A stretch of DNA of 35,150 bases from an uncultured Spirochaetales bacterium (lineage in GTDB: Bacteria > Spirochaetota > Spirochaetia > Sphaerochaetales > Sphaerochaetaceae), in assembly GCA_949295505.1 (NCBI GenBank), contig CASFLH010000016.1, positions 1 through 35,150 of the forward strand, given 5' to 3'. Below the pieces are notes generated by a model, which did not search any database, had not been told where the DNA came from, and saw only the letters and a program-made list of their open reading frames with translations. Shown piece by piece: positions 13,390 to 22,433 of this stretch. The translations under genes were made by a program, and so were the position numbers. The number at the start of each line of letters is the position of its first letter. Position 1 is the stretch's first letter.

Positions 13390-14871
13390 ATGTTTTCCAA
13401 TATACCGGAAGTTAAGCTTGGAATGATTGCGGTCAGCCGTGACTGCTTCCCGATCTCCGTATCGGACGGAAGAAGCAAGAAAGTCGTAGAGGAGTGCAGG
13501 AAGCTTGGTCTCGATGTGTTCCTTGCTCCGACCATCGCAGAGAACGAAAACGATGCCATGAAGGCAGCTGCAGAGGTGAATGAGGCTGGATGCACTGCAC
13601 TTGTCGTATTCCTCGGCAACTTCGGACCTGAGACACCTGAGACAATCATCGCCAAGGCTTTTGATGGCCCCGTGATGTATGTTGCTGCAGCAGAGGAGCA
13701 TGGGGACAATCTCATCAATGGCCGTGGTGATGCATACTGCGGAATGCTCAACTGCTCATACAATCTCGGTCTGAGGAAGATTGCTGCATATATTCCTGAG
13801 TATCCGGTTGGAGATGCTGAGGATACAGCAAAGATGATTGCTGAGTTCGTTCCTGTTGCCCGTGCTCTTATCGGGATCAGAGGTCTCAAGATCATCACAT
13901 TCGGACCGCGCCCGCAGGATTTCTTCGCATGCAATGCCCCGATCAAGGCGCTTTATGATATTGGAGTCGAGATTGAGGAGAACAGCGAGCTCGATCTTCT
14001 TGTCTCCTACCGTGAGCATGCGGGCGATAAGAGAATCGATGAAGTCGTCAAGGATATGGCTGCAGAACTTGGTGCGGGAAATGCATATCCTGATATGCTT
14101 CCTCGCATGGCGCAGTTTGAGCTTACGCTCCTTGATTGGGCAGAGAATCACAGAGGAGCCAGGAAATATGTTGTCTTTGCGGACAAGTGCTGGCCGGCCT
14201 TCCCGAAGGAGTTCGGTTTCGAGCCTTGCTATGTGAACAGCCGTCTGGCATCCAGAGGCATTCCTGTGGCATGTGAGGTTGATATCTACGGAGCCCTCTC
14301 CGAGTTCATCGGAACCTGTATCACAGGTGCTCCTGTTACCCTTCTTGATATCAATAACACAGTCCCGAAGGATATGTATGAAAGCGAGATAAAGGGCAAG
14401 TTCGACTATACGCTCAAGGATACATTCATGGGATTCCACTGTGGCAACACGCCGTTCTGCCGCCTCGCTGGTGGTGCCATAAAGTATCAGCTCATCCAGA
14501 ACAGGACGCTTGAGAACGGTGGTACCCCAGATTTCACTAGAGGTACGCTTGAAGGAGATATCGCACCGGGTGAGATCACGTTCTTCCGCCTCCAGAGCAC
14601 AGCGGACACGTCCCTGCAGGCCTATGTGGCAGAGGGAGAGATCCTGCCGGTTGCCACACGCTCATTCGGAGGTATCGGTATCTTTGCTATCCATGAGATG
14701 GGAAGATTCTATCGCCATGTTCTTATCGCGAAACGCTATCCACATCATGGAGCAGTTGCTTTCGGACATGTCGGCAGAGCGCTTTATGCGGTTTTCTCAT
14801 ATCTCGGCGTGAAGGACATTGCATTCAACCAGCCTAAAACAATGCTTTATAGCGACGAGTGTCCGTTCTGA
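13390..14871 (+). CDS. L-fucose isomerase-family sugar isomerase (probable L-arabinose isomerase role)
   Basis: 493 residues from the ATG at 13390, after AGAGGAGG; an in-frame ATG at 13360 lies inside the operator. The protein belongs to the L-fucose/L-arabinose isomerase fold. Candidate metal ligands are Glu296 (ACEVDIYG) and Asp320 (LLDINN), whose 24-residue spacing equals Glu337/Asp361 of E. coli FucI, plus a histidine near 452-453 (YPHHG). It is about 100 residues shorter than FucI and close in length to AraA. The following genes encode an FGGY kinase and a clear AraD, which argues that it converts L-arabinose to L-ribulose in place of AraA, but L-fucose or D-arabinose cannot be excluded by eye. 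First gene of the operon. Confidence 0.85.
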   Translation: MFSNIPEVKLGMIAVSRDCFPISVSDGRSKKVVEECRKLGLDVFLAPTIAENENDAMKAAAEVNEAGCTALVVFLGNFGPETPETIIAKAFDGPVMYVAAAEEHGDNLINGRGDAYCGMLNCSYNLGLRKIAAYIPEYPVGDAEDTAKMIAEFVPVARALIGIRGLKIITFGPRPQDFFACNAPIKALYDIGVEIEENSELDLLVSYREHAGDKRIDEVVKDMAAELGAGNAYPDMLPRMAQFELTLLDWAENHRGARKYVVFADKCWPAFPKEFGFEPCYVNSRLASRGIPVACEVDIYGALSEFIGTCITGAPVTLLDINNTVPKDMYESEIKGKFDYTLKDTFMGFHCGNTPFCRLAGGAIKYQLIQNRTLENGGTPDFTRGTLEGDIAPGEITFFRLQSTADTSLQAYVAEGEILPVATRSFGGIGIFAIHEMGRFYRHVLIAKRYPHHGAVAFGHVGRALYAVFSYLGVKDIAFNQPKTMLYSDECPF

Positions 14872-14882
14872 GGGAGGGGATT

Positions 14883-16445
14883 ATGACAGAAGCAGAGTGC
14901 ATCAGAAGCGGAAATGCCGTTCTCGGCATCGAGTTCGGTTCCACGAGGATCAAGGCAGTCCTCATCGATCAGGATTGCAAGCCTATCGCATCGGGCGCAT
15001 ATGACTGGGAAAACAGGTTTGAGGATGGAATCTGGACGTATAGCCAGGAAGACATCCTTGCCGGACTCAGAGGAGTCTATGCTGACCTGGTCAGGGATGT
15101 CCAGAAACAGTACGGGATCAGAATCGAGAAGCTGAAGGCAATGGGTGTCTCGGCAATGATGCACGGCTGCATCGAATGTGATGAGGATTATCATTTCCTC
15201 TCTCCGTTCAGGACATGGCGCAATACGATAACAGCAGCGGAGTCTGAGGAGCTGACAAAGCTTTTCGGTTATCCTATCCCGCAGCGCTGGACAATCAGCC
15301 ACATCCTGAAGGACATTAAGGAGGGCAGGAGCTATCTGCCTTCTGTGCGTCATGTCTTCACGCTTGCCGCCTATGTTCATTTCCTGCTTACAGGTGTCAA
15401 GGCAATAGGTATCGGTGACGCATCGGGCATGTTCCCGATTGATTTCCAGAAGAAGACTTTCTCGGACAAGGCCGCGGAGGAGTTCATTTCATCCTATGGT
15501 CTTGATGTCAGGCCGCTTTTTCCGGAGGTGAAGCTTGCAGGTGAGCCTTGCGGAACGCTTACGGAGGAAGGTGTGCGCCTCCTCGACGAGAGCGGAACGC
15601 TGCAGCCAGGGGCTGTCTTCTGCCCGCCAGAGGGCGATGCAGAAACCGGAATGGCGGCAACCAACACAGTCCGCCCCAGAACTGGAAACGTCTCAGCCGG
15701 AACCAGTGCATTCGCAACCATCATCCTGGATAAGCCTCTTTCGAAGGCCTACAGCGTGATTGATATCGTCTCCACGCCGGATGGGTATCCGGGTGCAATG
15801 GCGCACAGCAACAACTGCACGGGTGACTATGATGCCTGGATCGGACTCTTCGCTGAGGTCCTGAAGATGATGGGAGCGGAAGTGAAGAAGGGCAGGCTTT
15901 ATGATACGCTTCTCCGTTCTGTCTTCGAGGCTGACAAGGATGCCGGAGGTGTTCTCAGCTACAATTTCATTTCCGGTGAGCATATTGTCGGACTGGAGAA
16001 AGGTGTTCCTATGGTGATGAGGGATCCTGAGAAACCCCTTTCCGTTGCCAATTTCATGAGAGCTCTTCTCTATTCCTCTCTTTCATCAATGCGCATCGGT
16101 CTCGATATCCTCTCTAAGGAGGAAGGAGTCAAGGCTGAGCTTCTGATCGGACATGGCGGCTTCTTCAAGACAAGCGATGCGGGACTCAAGATGCTTTCAT
16201 CGGCGACCGGTGTGAAATCCGCAGTCATGTCCACAGCAGGAGAGGGCGGCGCATGGGGAGCTGCGCTTCTGGCATCGTATATCGGCTGTGAGAAGGCCCT
16301 GCCTGATTACCTTGACGATGTATTCAAGGATTCCAGGATGGAAGTCTCCGAGCCTGATGCAGATGATACGGCAGGCTATGACCGCTATCTTGAGGCTTAT
16401 CAGAAGGGTCTTGCGGTTGAACGCAAGGCGACGGAGGTTTTCTGA
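14883..16445 (+). CDS. FGGY-family carbohydrate kinase (probable L-ribulokinase)
   Basis: 520 residues, starting at an ATG 11 bases after the isomerase stop and preceded by GGAGGGG. The FGGY sugar-kinase fold is shown by the phosphate-1 motif [13 protein letters not shown] (15-27), the central catalytic-aspartate region [21 protein letters not shown], and the C-terminal adenosine motif [14 protein letters not shown]. In this operon it should phosphorylate L-ribulose to L-ribulose-5-phosphate, the AraD substrate. Its sequence is not typical AraB; it recalls the ATPase-like FGGY kinases that accompany FucI-type isomerases in Clostridia, so the substrate is inferred from context. Confidence 0.87.
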   Translation: MTEAECIRSGNAVLGIEFGSTRIKAVLIDQDCKPIASGAYDWENRFEDGIWTYSQEDILAGLRGVYADLVRDVQKQYGIRIEKLKAMGVSAMMHGCIECDEDYHFLSPFRTWRNTITAAESEELTKLFGYPIPQRWTISHILKDIKEGRSYLPSVRHVFTLAAYVHFLLTGVKAIGIGDASGMFPIDFQKKTFSDKAAEEFISSYGLDVRPLFPEVKLAGEPCGTLTEEGVRLLDESGTLQPGAVFCPPEGDAETGMAATNTVRPRTGNVSAGTSAFATIILDKPLSKAYSVIDIVSTPDGYPGAMAHSNNCTGDYDAWIGLFAEVLKMMGAEVKKGRLYDTLLRSVFEADKDAGGVLSYNFISGEHIVGLEKGVPMVMRDPEKPLSVANFMRALLYSSLSSMRIGLDILSKEEGVKAELLIGHGGFFKTSDAGLKMLSSATGVKSAVMSTAGEGGAWGAALLASYIGCEKALPDYLDDVFKDSRMEVSEPDADDTAGYDRYLEAYQKGLAVERKATEVF

Positions 16446-17134
16446 TGCTTGAGAAACTGAAACAGGAGGTGCTGGAGGCTAATCTCCAGCTCCCTAAGCA
16501 TGGTCTTGTGGTTTTCACATGGGGAAATGTGTCAGCTTATGATGAAGAGTCGGGCCTTGTCGTCATCAAGCCCAGTGGGGTCGATTACGATGGAATGACC
16601 GCAGATGATATGGTCGTCGTCGATCTCGATGGAAAGGTCGTTGAAGGGCATCTGAGGCCCTCCAGCGATACGCCGACGCATGTTTATCTCTATTCGAAGT
16701 TCCCTGGAGTACATGGTATTGTCCATACGCATTCCACCTGGGCAACGGCATGGGCACAGTCAGGGCTTTCTCTTCCATGTTACGGAACCACTCATGCTGA
16801 CTATTTCTATGGTGATATCCCTGCCGCGCGCTGCCTGACTGAAGCTGAGGTTGAGGAAGCATATGAGCGCAATACCGGTGTTGTCATCGAAGAGGCGTTC
16901 AAGGGTCGCGATCCATTGGCGACTCCCGGTGTCCTGTGCCGCAATCATGGGCCTTTTGCCTGGGGCAAGGATGCTGCGGAAGCTGTTCATAATGCCGTGG
17001 TTCTTGAACAGTGCGCAAAGATGGCTGTGCTGGCGAGGATGATCAATCCGGAACTCAAAGAGGCTCCGGGTTATCTGATGGACAAGCATTATTTCCGCAA
17101 GCATGGTAAGAATGCCTATTATGGCCAGAACTGA
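16445..17134 (+). CDS. araD: L-ribulose-5-phosphate 4-epimerase
   Basis: 229 residues, nearly the length of E. coli AraD (231) and clearly similar along its whole length: [41 protein letters not shown] and [12 protein letters not shown] all match. Zinc ligands are His94 and His96 (HTHS) and His168 (NHGPFAWG); Asp119 and a tyrosine at 225/226 in the [11 protein letters not shown] tail are the catalytic acid/base residues of the epimerase. It makes D-xylulose-5-phosphate for the pentose phosphate pathway. The tail separates it from fuculose-phosphate aldolase. Its ATG overlaps the kinase stop by one base (TGATG), with GGAGG upstream, so translation is coupled. Confidence 0.95.
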   Translation: MLEKLKQEVLEANLQLPKHGLVVFTWGNVSAYDEESGLVVIKPSGVDYDGMTADDMVVVDLDGKVVEGHLRPSSDTPTHVYLYSKFPGVHGIVHTHSTWATAWAQSGLSLPCYGTTHADYFYGDIPAARCLTEAEVEEAYERNTGVVIEEAFKGRDPLATPGVLCRNHGPFAWGKDAAEAVHNAVVLEQCAKMAVLARMINPELKEAPGYLMDKHYFRKHGKNAYYGQN

Positions 17135-17137
17135 GCA

Positions 17138-18166
17138 ATGATTACAATCAAGGAGATTGCCGAGAAGGCTGGTGTCTCTCCAGGGACCGTTGACCGTGTC
17201 CTTCATAACAGGGGACGTGTCTCGAAGGAGAATGAAGAGCTGGTGAAAAGGATAGCCAAGGAGAATGGCTATATCCCTAACCAGCTTGCTCGCCGTCTTC
17301 AGAGCAATCGCCGGCTTGTGCTGGGAGTCCTCATCCCGGATCCTGAGACTGAGTATGGTTACTGGGAGCAGGTTGTCGCTGGAATCGAAGGAGCCCGGAG
17401 AGAAATAGAATCCCTGGATGCGGAGATTATCTACTCTTTTTTTGACAGACATGATGGAGAAAGCTTCCTGAAAGCTGCAAAAGAGATGTTCTCCCATCAT
17501 GTGGCAGCTTATGTCGTTGCCCCGATTGTCACGGACGGCATGAGGGAAATCGCCTCCCTGCATCCTGATACGCCCTTTGCTTTCATCGATTCTTCCCTTC
17601 CTGATATGAAACCATGCTGGGACTTCGCACAGGATCCTATTGCTGCCGGAAAGACCGGTGCCAGACTGATGGGACTGGAGGGAAAGCTTTCCCATGTCAT
17701 CGCGCTCCAGACGCATAGAGGGGCTTTCAATGGAGAGATGAGAGCTTCTGCGTTTGTCTCTTCGATGAGGGAATGCATGCCCGAGGCGCATATTGATGAC
17801 ATCTGCATAGACAGTCTTGAGGAGATGGATGGGATCCTCTCTTCCACTGTTCCAGATGATGGTTCTCCTTTCGGGATTTTCATTGTCAATGATCAGGCCT
17901 CGATACTCTGCAAATCCCTTGAGAGATTGTCGCTCCTCAGCAGGGCAAGGATAATCGGATTCGACCTGTCGGCTGAGAACAGGCGGCTTCTCGGCAATGG
18001 CAGCGTATTTGCCATCATCGGGCAGCGTCCGCGTACGCAAGGTCATGATGCCGTGATGGCTATGTACAATTATTTCACGCTCTCAGCTGCCTTGGAAGAC
18101 AATCTGACAGCGCCTGTCGATGTCTACATAAAGGAAAATATTCCCAGAAGCGATCACTGGCTCTGA
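17138..18166 (+). CDS. LacI-family transcriptional regulator of the arabinose operon
   Basis: 342 residues with an N-terminal LacI helix-turn-helix (ITIKEIAEKAGVSPGTVDRVLHNRG) and hinge region (NQLARRLQSNRR), then a periplasmic-binding-protein-like effector domain beginning VLGVLIPDPE. It starts 3 bases after araD without an obvious ribosome site, so it is probably translated by coupling. As the last gene of the pentose operon it is the natural candidate to bind the GTGTACGTACAC palindrome at the promoter and to respond to L-arabinose or a pathway intermediate. It is not the GntR-type AraR of Bacillus. Its stop directly abuts the stop of the convergent MATE gene. Confidence 0.9.
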   Translation: MITIKEIAEKAGVSPGTVDRVLHNRGRVSKENEELVKRIAKENGYIPNQLARRLQSNRRLVLGVLIPDPETEYGYWEQVVAGIEGARREIESLDAEIIYSFFDRHDGESFLKAAKEMFSHHVAAYVVAPIVTDGMREIASLHPDTPFAFIDSSLPDMKPCWDFAQDPIAAGKTGARLMGLEGKLSHVIALQTHRGAFNGEMRASAFVSSMRECMPEAHIDDICIDSLEEMDGILSSTVPDDGSPFGIFIVNDQASILCKSLERLSLLSRARIIGFDLSAENRRLLGNGSVFAIIGQRPRTQGHDAVMAMYNYFTLSAALEDNLTAPVDVYIKENIPRSDHWL

Positions 18167-19543
18167 TCAGATGTGAAAGCCTTCCTTGAGACGCTTGTCG
18201 AGAATACCGCTAAGCTGCGTGTGCAGTATGATTGTCCCTATCACGCAAGAAAGCATATCGGATATCGGCTCTGCGAAGAATGCGGAGGAGGCTCCGAAGG
18301 CAATCGGCAGCAGCAGTGAGGAAAGGAAGAATGTCAGCTTCCTCGTAAGGGAAAGGGGCAATGATATGTGGATCTGCCCGAGAGCCGTCATCATGTCGAC
18401 ATTCACGTACTGGAACGAAAGAGGGATGATCATGCATTCGAATATGATCATATACCTGGCTGAAAGAGCCAGGATTTCCGCATCTGATGTGAAGAGGGAG
18501 GCAAAAAGCCTGGAGCCGACGAGCGTGAACAGGAACATCACGATAGTGTAGCCTGTGATGAGAATCTGCAGATTCCTGATGCTGAGGCGGACCCTGTCCG
18601 TCAGTCCCGCTCCATAATTATAGCTGACAAGACCCTGACAGCCTGCGGTCATGCCTCCCATCGGATATGTGACAAGGATATGATAGCTTTGCACAATGGT
18701 GGAGCAGGTTATCAGGATGTCGCCAAAGCCCGGACCGCCATATTTCTGCAGCATGGCATTGAGTACGACAAGAAGGAGGCTGTCGGTGGACAGGATGATG
18801 AAAGAGGACAGCCCGAACTTGATGATCTTCATTATCTGGTTTGCCATGAATCCATGGAAACGCAGCTTTATCGCGGTATTCCTTCCCCTGAGCGCAGCTA
18901 CTGAGATGAGCGTTGATGCGATCTGGGATATGACTGTGGCAATTGCAGCTCCTTTGACACCCATGTCGAAAAGGAAGATGAAGACAGGATCGAGGATAAT
19001 ATTCACTATCGCGCCCGTCAGTACTGAGATCATTCCCTTCTTTGACATCCCCTGATTGATCACGAAACTGTTGAGCCCTGTCGATAAAAGGGCAAATGGA
19101 GTGCCGATCACATACCAGCCAAGGTATTCCGAGGCATAGGGCAGGGTGGTCGCAGAGGCACCGAATGTCAGGAGAATAGGATTCCGGAAGATATAGAAGA
19201 CTGGTGTGAGCAGGATTGCCGCGAAAAGCAGCAGATAGAATCCTGTGGTCAGGACGCGCTCGGCGATGTCATGATCACCATGCCCTTCCCTCATTGCCAT
19301 GATCGGGGCGCCTCCCATGCCGATGAGAGTGGCAAAGGATGACAGGAATGCTGCAATCGGGGCCGCGACGCCAACTCCTGCCAGGGCTATGTCGCCATAG
19401 CCTGATATATGGCCGATATACATCCTGTCGACTATCGCATAGAGAACGTTGACAGCTTGGCCGAGAGCTGTGGGGACAGCAAGGCTCAGCACAAGAAACC
19501 AGATTCCATCTTTCCCGAGATCATAATTCCTGCCGCTACGCAT
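18167..19543 (-). CDS. MATE-family multidrug/cation efflux transporter
   Basis: 458 residues from the ATG at 19543, with about 12 membrane segments and the MATE pattern (LSLAVPTALGQAVNVLYAIVDRMYIGH near the N-terminus; GMSKKGMISVLTGAIVNIILDPVFIFLF in the middle, typical of the NorM/DinF-like clade). Members export cationic drugs or metabolites in exchange for Na+ or H+. The start is chosen because a promoter -10 (TATACT) ends 7 bases upstream; an in-frame TTG at 19579 would coincide with the -35 element. It has no Shine-Dalgarno, so a leaderless message is predicted. Nothing nearby tells the substrate. Confidence 0.92.
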   Translation of the reverse strand: MRSGRNYDLGKDGIWFLVLSLAVPTALGQAVNVLYAIVDRMYIGHISGYGDIALAGVGVAAPIAAFLSSFATLIGMGGAPIMAMREGHGDHDIAERVLTTGFYLLLFAAILLTPVFYIFRNPILLTFGASATTLPYASEYLGWYVIGTPFALLSTGLNSFVINQGMSKKGMISVLTGAIVNIILDPVFIFLFDMGVKGAAIATVISQIASTLISVAALRGRNTAIKLRFHGFMANQIMKIIKFGLSSFIILSTDSLLLVVLNAMLQKYGGPGFGDILITCSTIVQSYHILVTYPMGGMTAGCQGLVSYNYGAGLTDRVRLSIRNLQILITGYTIVMFLFTLVGSRLFASLFTSDAEILALSARYMIIFECMIIPLSFQYVNVDMMTALGQIHISLPLSLTRKLTFFLSSLLLPIAFGASSAFFAEPISDMLSCVIGTIILHTQLSGILDKRLKEGFHI

Positions 19544-19579
19544 GTGACCGAGTATAGTTGAGTGTCTTTGCAGAGGCAA
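19544..19579 (-). promoter_or_regulatory. Leaderless-type promoter of the MATE gene
   Basis: On the minus strand TTGCCT (19579-19574), a 17-base spacer and TATACT (19556-19551) are followed by only 7 bases before the ATG at 19543. The first transcribed base should be at or beside the A of ATG. Confidence 0.68.
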
Positions 19580-19587
19580 TATCAGGA

Positions 19588-19623
19588 TTCAGCTTTTAGC
19601 TCCAGCATGTTACTATCAGCAGC
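19588..19623 (+). promoter_or_regulatory. Leaderless-type promoter of the Nudix gene
   Basis: A weak -35 (TTCAGC, 19588-19593), a 17-base spacer ending in an extended -10 TG dinucleotide, and TACTAT (19611-19616) sit 7 bases before the ATG at 19624. No Shine-Dalgarno occurs. It is divergent from the MATE promoter. Confidence 0.55.
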
Positions 19624-20010
19624 ATGAAGCGGATAAGGGTAAGCGCGGCAATCATCATTCAGGAAGGAAAGGTCTACGCGACGCGTAGGGGGAAAGGCGA
19701 GTGGGCTGGGTTCTGGGAGTTCCCGGGAGGAAAGCAGGAAGAAGGGGAAAACGGGGAAGAAGCAGCAGTCCGTGAAATACGCGAGGAGCTTGGTATCATA
19801 ATCTGCATCGATAGTCACTTCTGCACAGTTGAGTATCAGTATCCAGGATTCTTCCTTCTGATGGACTGTTATCTGTCACACATAAAAGAAGGCCATCCCG
19901 CACTCACGGAGCATAGCGAGGCAAGATGGCTCTCTTTTGATGAGCTTGAGGGCGTGGAGTGGCTTCCCCCTGACCGCATCGTTGCCGAGCGGCTGAGGAA
20001 AGCATTATAA
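19624..20010 (+). CDS. Nudix hydrolase (MutT-like)
   Basis: 128 residues, the length of MutT. The Nudix box is exact, beginning at the second Gly of FPGGKQEEGENGEE and ending REIREELGI, fitting G-x5-E-x7-REUxEExGU, and binds Mg for hydrolysis of nucleoside-diphosphate derivatives. The opening (KRIRVSAAIIIQEGKVYATRRGKGEWAGFWEFPGGK) is like MutT/8-oxo-dGTPases that clean oxidised dGTP from the nucleotide pool, so that is the likely activity, though Nudix substrates are hard to assign. No ribosome site precedes the ATG; an extended -10 promoter lies 7 bases upstream. The stop overlaps the convergent unknown gene by 6 bases. Confidence 0.92.
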   Translation: MKRIRVSAAIIIQEGKVYATRRGKGEWAGFWEFPGGKQEEGENGEEAAVREIREELGIIICIDSHFCTVEYQYPGFFLLMDCYLSHIKEGHPALTEHSEARWLSFDELEGVEWLPPDRIVAERLRKAL

Positions 20011-20598
20011 GCCGGCAATCGCTCTCAGCTGTTTCTTGGCGTTATCAAGGGTTGCCTGATACTGTCCCTCGAGCCTTTCGAGATTGGCTCTTGCGGCTTC
20101 CATGAATTCCTTGTCATTCTCAAATGAGAGATGGACCTCGGTACCATATTGTCTGGAGAGTTTCTCTGATTTCTCATCAAGCATCGGCTTGTACTGGGCT
20201 TTCATTTTCTCCATCAGGTCCTTTCTGTGCAGTGGATACTGACCGAGGAAGGGTATCAGCTCGTTCATGAGACCCGTCGCCTGCGGGTTGCCTCCCGTAG
20301 CAAGGGAAACAAGCTTCGCGGCCTTTTCCAGCCTTGTGCTGTCTTCGTTCTCTATCTGCGGAAGCGACAGGTTCGCCTCTGCCGTCAGTATCAGAGCTTC
20401 CTTCACGGCTTCCTGATCAAGGCTGGAAAGACTTTTTTCCAGCGTTTCCTCATCAATCGGCTCGTCTTCCGACATATAGCGTCCAGCAAGGCGGCGTGCG
20501 TTGTCGACATCTGCCTTGTGCTTCATCTTATTCTTGTCCAACTGGATGCCCTCCGTGCGTTCGAGGGCGATTTCCCATGCGCTTCTGATTTTTCCCAT
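20005..20598 (-). CDS. Uncharacterised helical protein (spirochaete-type)
   Basis: 197 residues, highly charged, almost entirely predicted helix, with no signal peptide or membrane segment. I do not recognise an enzyme motif. The opening MGKIRSAWEIALERTEGI recalls a hypothetical protein family I associate with spirochaetes, but I cannot name it with certainty. A C-terminal coiled-coil tendency (EFMEAARANLERLEGQYQ) suggests protein-protein contacts. It has its own promoter: TATATT ends 6 bases before the ATG and there is no Shine-Dalgarno. It overlaps the Nudix stop by 6 bases tail to tail. Confidence 0.7.
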   Translation of the reverse strand: MGKIRSAWEIALERTEGIQLDKNKMKHKADVDNARRLAGRYMSEDEPIDEETLEKSLSSLDQEAVKEALILTAEANLSLPQIENEDSTRLEKAAKLVSLATGGNPQATGLMNELIPFLGQYPLHRKDLMEKMKAQYKPMLDEKSEKLSRQYGTEVHLSFENDKEFMEAARANLERLEGQYQATLDNAKKQLRAIAGL

Positions 20599-20610
20599 GC
20601 TCTGAATATA
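20599..20610 (-). promoter_or_regulatory. -10 element abutting the start of the unknown gene
   Basis: On the minus strand TATATT (20610-20605) is followed by CAGAGC and then the ATG at 20598. A weak -35 (TAGCCA) is possible 18 bases further upstream. The geometry again predicts leaderless transcription. Confidence 0.5.
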
Positions 20611-20677
20611 TCCAAACAGACAGCAGCTGGCTATATGCTGTGGACGGAGAATGCCGATTTGTGTAGGCTTGCATGGT

Positions 20678-21313
20678 ATGGACAGCGGTATTGTCTATGC
20701 TTTTGATATTTTCGGTACAGCAATCTTCGCTATAACAGGTGCTGTAAAGGGCGTTAGGAACAGGCTTGATTTCCTTGGCGTCATAGTCTTTGCCATCACT
20801 GTAGGCTGTGGAGGCGGCATGCTGAGGGATACTCTTCTGGGTATCTTCCCGATTGCCGTATTCAATGATAACGCCTATGTACTGGTATGCATCGCGATGG
20901 GTATCCTCGTTTTTCTCCTGAGCCCGAAAGCTGTCGGACGCTGGTCCATCATCCAGTATCTGGATGCGATAGGGCTTGGTGTATTCACGGCTATCGGATG
21001 CGTCAAGGCAGAGGCCCTGGGACTTGGTGCGATCGGTGTCATGACCAGCGGTGTCTTCGGTGCGGTCGGAGGAGGAGTCCTGAGAGATGTTTTCTGCCAT
21101 GAGATTCCCATGGTGCTGACTTCGGATTTCTATGCCTCTGCTTCAATACTGGGAGGTCTGCTGTTCGTCATCCTCTTCTCTCTGGGGGTCTCCGGCGATG
21201 TCCTTATGTATGCGACCGCAATCTTTACAACCGTGCTAAGGATGCTTGGCTATCATTTCAGATGGCGGCTTCCTGTGGCCAGAATGGTGGGGGAGAAGAA
21301 GCGTGACAGATAA
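20678..21313 (+). CDS. Trimeric intracellular cation (TRIC)/UPF0126 family membrane protein
   Basis: 211 residues, about seven membrane segments. The duplicated signature GGGMLRD and GGGVLRD, one in each half, identifies the UPF0126 family, now known as bacterial TRIC potassium-selective channels. The start at 20678 (MDSGIVYAFDIFGTAIFAITGA) matches the usual beginning of the family; an ATG at 20651 would add nine unusual residues and has GGAG only about 2 bases upstream. First of three overlapping genes with AlaX and a VTT protein, so probably one message. Its own promoter is not clear. Confidence 0.88.
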   Translation: MDSGIVYAFDIFGTAIFAITGAVKGVRNRLDFLGVIVFAITVGCGGGMLRDTLLGIFPIAVFNDNAYVLVCIAMGILVFLLSPKAVGRWSIIQYLDAIGLGVFTAIGCVKAEALGLGAIGVMTSGVFGAVGGGVLRDVFCHEIPMVLTSDFYASASILGGLLFVILFSLGVSGDVLMYATAIFTTVLRMLGYHFRWRLPVARMVGEKKRDR

Positions 21314-22433
21314 GCTGTATTATGAAGACGGATACCTTCGGGAAACGGAGGCGACAGTCATTGCTGTTACAGATGAAGGGATTATCCTGGACAGGACTGT
21401 CTTCTATCCTGAAGGCGGTGGTCAGCCGGGTGACAGGGGAACATTCGGGACGTTTGTCATTTCCGATACGAGGAAGGGTCCTGATGACGATCCTGTACAT
21501 ATAATCGAAGGGGAGAAACCGGCTGTCGGAGAGAAGAAGGTGCTCTGTCTTGACTGGGATCATCGTTATTTCTACATGATGGAGCACAGCGCCCAGCATC
21601 TGGTGTCATCCATACTCTTCTCATGTCATGGCATAGGAACGGTGGCTGTCCATCAGGGGGAGCGTTTTTTTACCGTGGAGACGGACAAGTCTGAAATCAC
21701 TGATGATGTGCTTCTCTCTGTCGAGGATGAGGCCGCGGCCGCTATCAGGGAAAACCACAGGATAACGCAGCGAGAGATGGGCCATGAGGAGGCTGAGGCT
21801 CTGGGGATGCGCCGTTCGATAAAGGTTGACGGAAGGGTCAAGGTCGTTTTCATCGATGGCTTGGATAGAGTCGCTTGCGGGGGAGTTCATCTTGGCTCTA
21901 CTGGAGAGATCGGAGAGATACAGTACTGCGGTCAGGAGCGTATAAGAGGACATGTGCGCACTATGTGGAAATGCGGCCCGCTTTCCGTGGATTTCAGGCG
22001 ACAGAACCATGAGATTGTAAAAGAAGCTTCCGCGATGCTTTCCGCTGAGCCGGAAACACTGCTGTCTTCTATCAGGAGGCTTTCGGAGGAGAACCAGGAG
22101 CTCAGGCATTCCCTTCGCTCCGCTTTTGAAAGGGCTGCTTCTCTGGAGCTGGAAGCGCATCGGGGAGAAGGAAGCTGCGCTATGTTCTGCACCGATGGTG
22201 ATATCTCATCATTTGAGGGACTTTTCTCTGAAAATGACGGACAGGAAGCGTTCATTATTGACGCAAAAGGGCGTTTCATGTTTCATGGGACGAAAGAGGG
22301 GTTTGATAAGCTGAAATCAGGTCTGGCATCGTACTCGCTGCGTGGCGGTGGCCGCGGAGGTCTCTTCAGAGGCTCCGTGCAGGGAGATGCCTGTGATGCG
22401 CTTGAGGAGGCAAGGAGTCTACTGGATGGCTGA
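21303..22433 (+). CDS. alaX: Alanyl-tRNA editing protein, AlaX type
   Basis: 376 residues from a GTG at 21303 that overlaps the TRIC stop and follows GGGGGAG. It is a free-standing relative of the AlaRS editing domain. The N-terminal part has LDRTVFYPEGGGQPGDRG, the hallmark of the family, and the zinc site is formed by HSAQH (His95, His99) and CGGVH (Cys192, His196). It hydrolyses tRNA(Ala) mischarged with serine or glycine. The extra C-terminal region (about 225-376), with a coiled-coil stretch and a glycine-rich SLRGGGRGG end recalling the AlaRS C-Ala/DHHA1 segment, makes it the long AlaX-L form. Confidence 0.92.
   Translation: MTDKLYYEDGYLRETEATVIAVTDEGIILDRTVFYPEGGGQPGDRGTFGTFVISDTRKGPDDDPVHIIEGEKPAVGEKKVLCLDWDHRYFYMMEHSAQHLVSSILFSCHGIGTVAVHQGERFFTVETDKSEITDDVLLSVEDEAAAAIRENHRITQREMGHEEAEALGMRRSIKVDGRVKVVFIDGLDRVACGGVHLGSTGEIGEIQYCGQERIRGHVRTMWKCGPLSVDFRRQNHEIVKEASAMLSAEPETLLSSIRRLSEENQELRHSLRSAFERAASLELEAHRGEGSCAMFCTDGDISSFEGLFSENDGQEAFIIDAKGRFMFHGTKEGFDKLKSGLASYSLRGGGRGGLFRGSVQGDACDALEEARSLLDG

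Noticed and set aside
16760..18046. A 428-codon open frame on the minus strand opposite araD and the LacI gene
   Set aside because: Its product has no recognisable motif and many rare-looking residues, while the plus strand encodes two clear protein families. It is a frame shadow.
20651..20677. Upstream ATG start for the TRIC gene
   Set aside because: GGAG is only about 2 bases from this ATG and the nine added residues do not fit the family start; ATG at 20678 fits better.
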